Shown here: positions 45,701-57,700 of the stretch, in pieces
How positions within the stretch are numbered: position 1 is the first letter of the stretch
Layout: each line of letters starts with the position of its first letter
NCBI GenBank assembly: GCA_910589415.1
Contig: OU342633.1
Coordinates: forward strand, 16,282,858 to 16,346,857
Origin: Malachius bipustulatus
Lineage: Eukaryota > Arthropoda > Insecta > Coleoptera > Melyridae
Length of the DNA stretch: 64,000 bases
Reading direction: 5' to 3'
Notes under the pieces: generated by a model
The model's input: the letters and a program-made list of their open reading frames with translations, nothing else
Told to the model about the DNA's origin: nothing
Databases searched by the model: none
Position numbers and translations under genes: made by a program

Positions 45701-48700
45701 TGTAGAATCTCTATTAGTTTTATTATTGAACCAAGCAATTGATTCTGCATGGAGGGGGATGAAACCACAATACATCTCTGGTCGAGTGCCATGCAGTACA
45801 ATAAAGAACATTCCGCTATCTAAGTCTACTAATCAACGGGAAATTCTTATAATCTTTAGAATCATTGAAAATTCAAAATTTTCTCTGAGAACTAGAATTG
45901 GATGGTATTCTACAAGGTTCTACATAATTAGAGTACCATAAGATTGATGGACGTATAGATGAAGATAAACTATTACGAAAATTCAAACAAATTTTTTTGT
46001 TGACTTTTTTAAAGAAAGTTATTTGAAAAAGTTGTTTACCTTTAAAACGCCCTGTATAAAGGCCTCAGAGTTAACATACCTGGATCAGAGTAACTATAAG
46101 AGGAAGAAATGGAAAGACCTTCTGGCCTTTATTAAAAAGTCAGGAAGAATTGAGTAGGAGTCCCACGATGGTACGCAAATGGCGCAAAGGCACCTTAATC
46201 GCCAACCCGTTAAGGGTGCACAACCCTTGCTTTCCACCATGTTACTAACTAACTTCAATCAAATTTCCGAGTTCGATTTCATGAAAATGAAAAGTCACTT
46301 ATAAAGGATGACCGAAAAATTCGTATTTATACCACTTTGTATTAATAATTTTTTTTCTAGAAATTATTACTACCTATAACTAGTAACTTCCAGTTATACG
46401 TAAGTTAAGTAATACAACTCTTCATTCACTATTGAAAATTTGGTTGAAATTTTTTCAACAAAAAAAAAGTGTCCTTATCAAGTTTTTCTTTTACTTTACG
46501 TTTCTTGTAAAAGCAGGCAAATTAAGATTCCATGATATCTATTCAACTTCCAAGTCCACATGCAAAATAAATCATAGCAGTGTTTTTCCCATTGCAATGT
46601 TTTCTAGAGTCAAACTTTCAAACTTCGTTTTCTCAGAATCATATTTTTGTCACCTACTTAGTTGATTTTAGCAGTAAAGCAGACGATATATTAAAAATAA
46701 ATTCTGAAAGCAATAGCCATAATTATTATATGACATGCGAAATTCTTTTTATCTTTCACTTCTGCACAAATTTATTGTTTCCCATTCTTATTTTTAGCGC
46801 GCTATCAGTGTGGACGAACAACAATGTTAGATGAACAGGATATCCTGAAAGGTCCCAAATAAAAATACATCCTCGAATATCGTTGCCAATAGCTGGAATA
46901 TGACACAATTTCATTTTTGATCCTTGTATACCGTTCCTAACTTCATACCATCTACTTACCTACATGAAAAATGTATTCTTAAATCATACTATCATTATTG
47001 AACACCGTATTTTAAAGTTTCAAATGTTTCCTATTTTCCGAAAATGCATAGTTTAATAAGAACAATATATAATATTATTTACTAAATAAAAATAACCCGT
47101 TTCAAGAGATTAAAAGTGTTGATGAAAATATATTGTAGTTTAGTTTCACGTCCTGATAAGGTTAATCGATCCTGAGTTTCGTTTCGGCACGTGAGTTTCT
47201 TTGGCACGTAAGTATATCAAGTTCTTTTGTTGAAATTCATGAAATTGCGTTCTTACTGATAAAATGCAGGGAGGAAAATTCAGTTCTAATAAATTATTAC
47301 AGTTGACCTTGATTTTCAATTCATAATCACCATATCGTGTAAAGTGATCCGATTAAGTAGTGAAAGTGCCCCTATCTGTATATAGTCGCGAACACACCTT
47401 CCAGTATATTTTAAAGGGGTCATCGGAGTCACAGAGAAATATTTTCTTTTCTAATCCATCAGCCAATCGTTATTTCTTCGCTAACTAAAACTTCCCTAAT
47501 ATTAATATTTATTATTAGTATTATTACATAAAAATGTTGTTTTGTTACTTACGAAAAAAACAACTTCAACTTCTGAAATAAAATGGAACAATCTGTATAA
47601 CATTTCATGCGCCAGATTTTTGCAGAGGGTTTACTCCCTCGAGAAAGTGAACTTGCTCCATTCCCAATTACCTGAGTAATCACATAGCTGGTACGTTTAT
47701 CGTACCCTTGTCCCAGGGCAGCTCAATGGAGAAGACGGATAATGCCAGGGGTCAGATGAGGTTATCACCGAAAAACGGACGCGGATGGGGCGGTCTTTAG
47801 ACGCTCCCCGCGTTTTATATGACACTTCCGTTGAGCCAAGTTGTTTACGAGTGACTTGAGGTTTACGGTCGGTGGTGACAATTGAGAGCCGTGACTGGAT
47901 TATTAGCAGTTTTATTTACAGATTATTATCTACAAAAAAATTAACAGGGTGTTCCCAAAAATCAACAACAATGCTTCTTCTTATAAATGTAATTAACTAA
48001 TTTTAGCAGCCGGATGATTATCGGTTGCGAAGCAAAACTATACATATACTATAGCATAGTGACTATACTATTATAGTATAGTCTATATACTATAATACTA
48101 TACACTATATACTATAATACTATAATAGTAGGTATTATATTATAGTGAAAAGTTTTTGACAAATAAAAAGTGACAACACAGAACTTTATAGATGTATTAA
48201 ACTGTTAACAACCTACAAGTGCGTTCTGTAATATTCCGTTTCCAAACCAAAGTAACAAAAATATTGGTTCTATAATGTCAATAAAATGTTATGCATGCCT
48301 AAAACATAGTTGCATTAAGGAACGCGGTTGCTAAAATGCCTTTAGCATGGGCTTACCGAATAATTTGTAAAACGAAGCATTTGCGGACACATGTTTATAT
48401 GAACTTTTAATATAAAAATCAACTTAATAAACGGCTGTTAAATTTATTGTTCCATACTTAATACATACATACAGGGTGTTACCATGTATACTTAAAAGTC
48501 TAATAATGCTATTATAATAAATCTTCTTCATTACAGATTTACTTTGGGATATGGGTGACTGTATGTGTGACTGCCAGCTGGGTAGGTGCGACACATTGCA
48601 TTCGGTATCTTTACCTGAGTACTCCTCGACATCCAGATCTAGTTCCTGGACCTGTGTTCTTGCCACACGACATAACTGGTCTTAATGTCACAGCGTTGCG

Positions 48701-51700
48701 TAACGAATATGTAAGTTCTTATGTCAGCTTATACTGCATTTTTGAGTATTATTTACTATACAGCATATCAGACTTAATTGTGCAGCGGCATGAATCGAAC
48801 CGCGGAACCGCGTCAGTCAGTGTTCATGCATTTTCCGCTGCACAAATAGTTTCCAAATAGATTGGATCACTCCGCTCCCGTTCCACCAGCCATATGTTAA
48901 GTCTGCGAACATCTGTACTCTGTAACTTGTTCGATCGTAAGAAATTTAAGTTCAAATATAACTTAACATTAGATTACAACGCAAAAGGTACATATTTCAA
49001 CACTATCCCTTAATCTAATGACCAATATTTGATTGCAAAAGAAGGAAAATAAAATACCACACCATATTCTTGGGTAAAGCTGCCAAAGGTGTTTGTTGCT
49101 ACTTTCCATAGCTTCACGATTTATGTATTTGGTGTATCTTCAGATAAGGGTGAATAATAAAGATAATAATCAGACAGTTTTTCTGCCAATTTTCTAGTCC
49201 TAGAACTTCTACTATTCTCAAAGTAATTGTTAGATTCTTCATCTGGCCCTTCTATTTCACTATCCTCACTGTCCAGTTCAGAATTGGTCTTCCGACTCTC
49301 TGTTTCAGCTACACGCTGGAGAACATCTTCTGGTTCATCTTCCATGACATCTGGTGTAGCCATTAGTAAAATAATTATTGTTTCTTCGCTACGATTTTGT
49401 TGGTGGTCAATTGAGAACTTGTCTTCTATGAATACAATGTCTCTTGATCGTACAATCATACCTCGATTTCTGGGATCAAATAATCGACAACCTTTGCTGT
49501 TTTCGCAGTACCCAACAAATATATATATTTCACTTTTGGAGTCCCACTTTTTATTTTTTTATTTGGATACGTGACTATACGAGACATATCCAAAAACTTG
49601 TAAATGCTATAAATTTACCTTTTATCCGCTCCATAGCTCTTCAGGGATCTTTATGAGATGATCTATTTTTCAAATATGCAGCTGTATTTACTGCTTTGGC
49701 CCACATTTTTTCATCACAATCAGCATCCTTCAACATACATGTTGCTTTCTCGACCAAAGTTCTATTTATACGTTCGGCTAGTCCATTCTGCTGGACTAAA
49801 AGGAATTGTTAATTGGTGTCTTGTGCCGAGATTTCTCAAATAATTTCTGAATTCATTATTAACAAACTCCTTACCATTGTCTGTTCTAAGAACTTTGATT
49901 TTCTTACCGGCTTGTTTTTCTACAAGAGCTTGAAAGTCTTTGAATTTTTAAAAACATCACTTTTTGCCTTAAGTATGTAAACAAAAACTTTTCTGGAGTA
50001 ATCATTAATGAATGTAAAACATACCTTCCAACTCCCCAAGATTCATGAGGCATCGGTCCACACACATCCGAGTGAATTAGTTGCAATAGCTCGCTGACCC
50101 TTTTTCCACCCATTCCTTTAAAAGGTAGTCGACACTGTCTGCCTTTCAAGCATCATACAACGCAATGCTCACCCATTTTCATCTGTAAAGGAGATACCTT
50201 CAGCCATTCCGTCTCCATGTAGATCCATTCCTATTCTAATTAGATGACCTAATCTCATGTGCCAGGGACGTTTACTGATTTTTCCAACTGATGTGTATGC
50301 ACTTTCACGTTGTATATCTAACATACAAGTCGTTCTTCTTATTAGATGCAATTACTTCACCATTTAAAAATATGTTAAGTACACTTTTCAGAATCAAATA
50401 CAACAATATGCCATTTTACCAACAGAAAGTATTAAATTGTTTGCTACTGTGGCCTTTAAATTTTTGTTTTCTGTGATCATCTGATTCTTGTTCGGCGACA
50501 TATCCGCTGTAGCACCAGAGTCCACAAACCATTCGTTATTGTTTTCACTACTAACGGTTAGAGCTGTAAAAAGAGGTTCGTCTATGTAATATCGTTTTTT
50601 GTTTGTTTTGGCCACCTCTTGGATTCATTTGTAGAAGACTTCATTTCCATTCACTCGAAGAACTTCATCTTGAATTCGCTTGAACAGTACTTCTTTATGT
50701 GACCGTATTGACCACAGGCAAAACATTTTGGACCTTTGTAAACAGGATTCTTATCGAATTTTCCTCTTGGCTTTGTCTTCCTGCGAATCCTGAAGAAAAA
50801 TTAGAATCATTTTTCTCATTTAAACGCATTTCCACAATAACACAGACTCTCCCTCAAAAGATTTAAACTTCGTTGATCTTTGGGGACTGATTCCCAAGGA
50901 TTCAGAAACTAAAAGTAGTCAGTTGGCATTGTATTTAATACTCTGTTTAGGAAAAGAGAATCGAGCAGCTTAACTTTATCTTCTTGCAGTTCAACCCATA
51001 GCTTCTCTAACTTTGTTATATGTTTTGCTACACTGTCCACAGGGTCATTTTCTTTAATACTAAATAACTGATTGAAAAGCATGTCCTGCCTCTGTTCTAA
51101 TGGACACGATCAAAGAATAACTCTGTATTGTCTAACTTACATTGGGTGCATATTAGTCATATTTGATGTTAAAAATGCCTAAGTATTTCATAGATTTTTC
51201 ATTTTTCCTAGGACGCAACTTACCAGGCACCGTTCTTCACAACATGGTTTATAGCTAACTGGACGATGCTCTTCTTTCCCCTCTACTTTCTTAGTAGACT
51301 TAGTAAGCAAAACTTCCATTCACCAGTAGAGATTCTCTCTGAAAGTATGAGAGAGTTCAGCGATCGAGGATTTACTATAGGTAAGACTATCTTATATCAG
51401 AACTTGAACATGTTCGATGCATGGATCCTTCGAAACTGTGTCTGAAATAAATCAGAAAACATTGAACGTGTTTTCCAGTGATGTTAATTATTATAAAACA
51501 GAACAACCCCTTTACCCCTTTAAAATGTATTTTATGTTTTATATTTTTACAATTTTAATCATTTTTATATTTTTTGAATGAATGTCATTTATTTTGAATT
51601 TGAACTGTAAATTCTATGATGCACAATGAGAGCGTCCACTCCAAGATCGCCTTTGAGAAACCTATCTCTAATTAGCTCGTGAGCCTGATGATGAGGTTTT

Positions 51701-54700
51701 TGAACCTCGAAACCGGTCCCTCAATCTAATTATACACGAGTTTTGTGGATTTTTGGACCTTTTATTTCACCGAATTAACCTTCGTTAAGCAATGGATCCA
51801 TGCACACTTGATCAACCCAATTAATTTAATTTATTTTTTTTATTTTTTAGCTCTTTTTCTTATAATCACACTCTTTATTTTCCGACACATGTTTTGAAGC
51901 ACATTGTCAATTAAACTAAATTCTCTTCCTTATCTAACGAACGAGCATAAACACAGGCAAACCAACAGTCATAAGCGCTCAATACTGAACACAAACTAGC
52001 ATCAAGCTCGCTGACTGCCCAGGCTCGTTTGTGTTTATTTAAGTTCTTTTGCAATGTTTGAAATGGTTTGACTACTTGCGTGTTCGCTCTGTTCATTTTA
52101 CATGACATAACAATAATGTCTGTAAATAATTAGATATGCACGATCCTACAAAAAGAATATACCGAACAGCTTATTACGTTCAGGTGTATGTTACAGGCCG
52201 ATTTATGACACGGTGTAGCTGTTTCTGCCTGTTGTGGGTGGGAACCAACTACATGTATATTCTGTCCTTGAAGATTTTGCTGGCTACTGATGTGATGGCG
52301 CTCTTTGCTACTAACGTCTCCTTCGTCTACTTGCTTTCATGGGTTATCCTGCATGAGCAATTCGTTGGGATACGCGTAAGTGCCTTTCTTAGAATTTCTA
52401 TTGCAAAACAAACACATTAATAACAACACCGATAGAGTATCATAGTTGCTTTTTAGATAGAAATAACTGCTTGTTCACTCTGGCAACCCGCCGACATACA
52501 CTTATAAAAGCTAAAATATTGAAAATTCTTCCCTGCATGTTAAAGTAAGATCAAATTAATCATTCCCGGGATCGATACAAGTCACAGGAGTCTAAAACCA
52601 AAGACAACGCTGCGCTGTATTATTGCGGTTCGTCAATTTGCTGTACCGCCACTGTATCAGACGGTGAAATTAGAAGAATGCCGATCAACGAAGAGAATTA
52701 AAAACTTGCGAGAATTCATAGTAGAGAGAATTCTTCTGTCCTAACGGTTCTGACAGTTAGCCAGAACTTCACCAAATTCACGATTTCACCACTTACATGG
52801 ATAGATGAGACTGTTGAATCGACGGCAACTGAGAAGGAGAACTTATTGGCGGTAATATTTTCTTCATACCCTTCCGTAGATATTCGGAGAACAACCGCGC
52901 ATACTATCTCTTCAGAATCCAAAATGTCAGACATTGTTTTCGATAGCGTGTTATAAAGCGCATATGTTATCCTTGGACCCAAACAAAGCTTCTGATCTCG
53001 ATGACGTTATCGAACTTGTGCCATTAAGGTGTCATTTGTTTTCTGTCGACTTTTCAACACATGTGTCTTATGAAAAGGTAATTTTTTCTTCCTGTTGGGC
53101 ATGCGCACGGGTCCAGTCTGTTCTCAAAAAAGGCAAAAAGACCCTACTAAATAATTATCGACCAGTGGCACTGCTTTCAGGCACCTTTTCTATCAACGTC
53201 TGCGTACCTCAGGGATCAATGTTATCTCCGACTATCTCATATTTATCAACGATTTGCTTGAAACAACAAAAAACTCTATAAAATCCCTGTATCCAGAAGG
53301 TTTAGGGTAGGCGACATAACTTCTCTGGGCTACGACATTGACGACGGCATCTTGTTATCTTTTCTGAATCCTGCTGAAGGTTCTTGCCGGAAAGATTGCA
53401 AGCGTTCATTTCTTTTGTTTTCCTCACTCTTGAGAGATTTTAATTCATCGCTTGGTTTACGAGATGATGCAGCTATTTGAAGATGAGTTGACTATGAGAA
53501 TGTGATCCAATCGCTATTTTAGGCTAGGCCTCGAACACGGCATTATCAAAAAATACTTGTATTTTTACGAGGTGATAATATGTTTATTGCTTAACCTAAA
53601 CTCTTCAAAATGGATTACGTGAAGCAAAGAGAGTTAGGACGATAAGCCCATGAGGCTGAGGTGTTTCCGGAGATCTTGAATCAGAAGCCTCTCGAGGGGA
53701 GAAAACCTAAACTCTTTTTATTATGTGCTATGTGATAAACTGGTAGGGTCGCCATGTGATAAACTGGCTGGGTTACCATGTGATAAACTCGCAGGATCGC
53801 CATGTGATAAACTCTCAGGATCGCTTTGTGATAATCTGGGATTACTGGGATTATTGGCTTGTTGCTTTCGTGGCAGGATAATTAAAGGTGATTGGGTTTT
53901 CATTGGGTTTATTACACAACACTTAGAACTACATAACAACGGTTGTCTATATCTAAATCATTCCCTAATAATACTCACATGATGGTTACATCTAATTCTA
54001 TTTATAATTCATTGATCTTGGATAGAATGTCCATCTATTATATATCGCTACTATTGTTCACCTTTAGTCAGCATTATCGTAAGGTCGGTACCTGGTCAGG
54101 GTTACCGTCTTGTTATTAAACATTATTTATCTGTGTCAGTGTTATATTACCACACTACTTGTTTTCATAACAAGCAATTAATGAATTGACTCTAATATAC
54201 AGGGTGATCCATTTTAATCTGAACAGGGAAATATTTCGGAATTGTGGGGTTATTGAAAAAAAAGTTTTCAACAAAAGTTGTATGGTTGTTAGGGGGACGT
54301 AGTTTGGGGGCACAATCATCCCCCCTCTCCCCCACCCCTCGCGGGAGGTGGGGGCAAGTAAATTTTTTTAAATGGGAACCCCCAGTTTTTATGGCGTACG
54401 TCGATTGAGTTGACAAAAACGTGAAACTTTTGTTTGAAACTTTTTTTTTTAAACGAAAACCTGTCAAGTTATCGAGATGTCAAAATTGACATTTTTAATT
54501 TTTATCATTGGGTCTTGTTAAAAACATCAATCACTCTAGTGCACAGTAATTTTTAGATCGCATTTAGTGTGTTCTTCATTATTAACTTAAGTGTCAACCT
54601 TGAATTTGGAAAGTTCTGTGAACCCGTTCATCGTTTCTGAAGCCATAATGGCTAACTATCCGCCGCAGGAGATAATAGACATTATTATTTCGTACGGTGC

Positions 54701-57700
54701 AGTTGGCGAAAATGCGCGGGCAGCCGCAATTCATTATGCCAACCGATTTCCTTTACGGCGTCATCCCAATCATGTCACCATTCTCGCTTTACTGCAGCGG
54801 AGTCGAGGTGGGTTTCTCCACCGACAAAGAAGAAAAAGGCGGTATGATGATCCAGATGATCCAGAAATACTGACTGTCCTGGGGATGGTATTTATGAACC
54901 CCCACATCAGTCAACGTAGGATTTGTCGTTTGCTGAATATGACGTATGAGACGGTCAATCGAATTTTGAAGGCTACACACTTCCACGCTTATCACATCTC
55001 TTTGCATCAGGCATTGACCGAAATTGACGCTGAAGCAAGAGTCAGATTTTGTAGATGGGCGCAAGAACAAATTGTTCAGGATAGACAATTCTTCAATCGC
55101 GTGTTGTTCAGTGATGAAGCTACCTTTAAGAACGATAAGACAATAAATCGGCATAATTCTCATTATTATTCTCGGATGCAGCCGCATTATGTTCGTGAGA
55201 TTGATTATCAACACCGTTGGAGTATCAATGTCTGGTGTGGCATAGTGAATGGTCAGCTGATCGGTCCGCATTTTTTTAGGGTAATTTTTTTCGTTCAATA
55301 TCAGCGATACCTCATTCTTACAGTCAAGTTTCTTCCCATTCTGCTACCCGCAAATTCTACAATTTCTTTCTCAGGTATTCTAGATGGCCCGACGTATTTA
55401 CGATTCTTGCAACAAGATTTTCCGGTGCTGTTGGAGGATGTCGATTTGGACACACGTAGACAAATGTGGTTCCAGCAAGATGGTGCCCCACCACATTATG
55501 CTGTTGCTGTAAGGAACTATCTGGAAGCTAGATTCCCAGGTCGGTTGATCGGAAGAGGATGTGGAATTCCTTGGCCAGCAAAGAAGCATGGGGATATTTG
55601 AAAGGGGTTGTTTATGAGAGAGACCCAACAACACGGGAAGATATGAGGCAACGAATTATCGAGGCGTGCCAAAAATAATTTAGAAAATCTCAATTTTGAC
55701 AGCCCGATTACTTGACAGGTTTTCGTTTAAAAAAAAAAGTTTCAAACAAAAGTTTCACGTTTTTGTCAACTCAATCGACGTACGCCATAAAAACTGGGGG
55801 TTCCCATTTAAAAAAATTTACTTGCCCCCACCTCCCGCGAGGGGTGGGGGAGAGGGGGGATGATTGTGCCCCCAAACTACGTCCCCCTAACAACCATACA
55901 ACTTTTGTTGAAAACTTTTTTTTCAATAACCCCACAATTCCGAAATATTTCCCTGTTCAGATTAAAATGGATCACCCTGTATTTACTTACTGAAAAGTAA
56001 GATTTCTTTACTGCTTACTGATAATCTTAACACTGGTTCGTCACACCTATCACAGTTAATATTTTCAAAAAGCAAATTTTTGTTCTAGTCCTAGCCTAAA
56101 ACAGCGAGTTGATCAATGGTATACATATAGTTCAGTCAAATTAGTTTAAAACTCCCGAATAAACTTTTACCTAACTGTTAGTCGTTTTCAGATAATGGCT
56201 GTGATAATATGCGATACTGGCGTTGCTCTACTGGCGTACATGGACGGCATTACTGGATCTCCAACATTGGGTGCTGTGGTCCTGGCGACGATGGCGGCGG
56301 CAGGTTCAGCTGTGTACAAAGTGCTCTTCAGAAAAGTAGTCGGAGAAGCCAGCTATGGCCAGGTAGCTCTTTTCTTCACGGCTATTGGCATATGCAACGC
56401 ATTGCTTCTATGGCCGCTCGCACTAGGCCTCTTCTTGGCTGGAGTGGAGACTATACACTGGGATCGGGTGCCCTGGCCTGCGTTGTTGTGTGCTAGTTGT
56501 TTATCTTTAGGTGAGTATTTGGTGGAATGTAAGCTTGCATGCTATCTTCATAATTAGAATGCTTGATAATTTTAGTTGGTGTCATCACCACTTTACGAAA
56601 ATCACGGAAAAATATCAAATATCCCCCAATCCAAGTACGACATCAGGAATAAAAGCTTGCTTAACCTGCTAAATAGCTTTCCGAGTTTCCCCTCTATTAC
56701 CCCTAAGCGTCCCTCCCACGTGTTCGCTTCGCTCCCCACCCGCTTACATCATTCCATCTCTATGGCAGTTGCTCTGGTCGAGGAAAATGCAACTCGTCTG
56801 CTTACATAATTCGTAGATCGTTTCGGCTTTCGCCTCGAAAAAAGCTCTCATTCTTAAGCGCCAAAGTTCAGTATCGCGCACTAGATACATAAATATCTAT
56901 TTTAGTTAATTACCTATTTCATTTATTTGTTTCAGTTGCCAATTTATTGGGTAACTTCAGTGTTGCCCTTACCTACGACTTGTTTATAACATTAGGACTT
57001 ATAACTGCCGTCCCAGTTTCTGCAGGTAAGAATATAATGGCCACAGAAATTTTAAGTTGAGGTGTCGCAGACCAACCCAGGGGACTGATGCAGAAGCGGA
57101 AGCGGAGTGATCCAAGAGCGGCACGCAATTATGTGGCGGAATATGCAAAAATAAAAACCCTTGAGTCGGTGTTCATGCATTTCTCGCTGCACAATTACGT
57201 CCCGCTCTAGGATCAATGGTCACTCTGCTCCCGCTCCAGCAGTCCCACTTTGATCTGCGAACAGATTTATTAAGCTTGTTATTAAAATTTGCTACCAAAG
57301 CAATTGTAACTGTAAGCAGATGTTATTCTTTTCAGTAATTTAATTAGTGCACAACTTGTTTTTGCATATATTCATATATTCTTCACACATTCTCGATAGA
57401 CAAATAATTTGTCTAACAATAATTATCATTGTTTAATAGATTCGTCATTAAATATCTCCTGGTAACGATTGAATCATAGGTGACGTACTTTAGGCTAGCT
57501 TTCGTAATTTTTATTATTTTACCTAAGGCCAATGTGTACAAGAGCCAACTGTTATAGCCCGTGCGGTTGAGGTACCCATCGGGCGTGACCCAGATGGAGT
57601 ATAAGGCAAGGCCTTACAATGAGCGACAGTGAGTAAGGTTAGCAGCGGTGATAGAGCTCTTCGGACTTAAAACTCTGCATGGATACCTTGACAACGGTCA

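Noticed and set aside
48035..48150. TATACTATAG-rich stretch as an origin or promoter
   Set aside because: Best explained as a simple AT repeat that folds on itself; nothing else marks it as functional.
52136..52196. Extension of SLC35F exon 4 upstream to the local ATG or to the CAG at about 52183
   Set aside because: The exon 3 donor leaves phase 1, which only the acceptor at 52196 satisfies, restoring a family-like GRF junction.
53725..53982. Repetitive ORFs on both strands (CDKLAGSP and SLSHGDP repeats)
   Set aside because: Arise from the 24-bp minisatellite, whose period is a multiple of three.
54789..55298. 169-residue minus-strand ORF
   Set aside because: Antisense of the mariner-like transposase; no domain and explained by the opposite strand.
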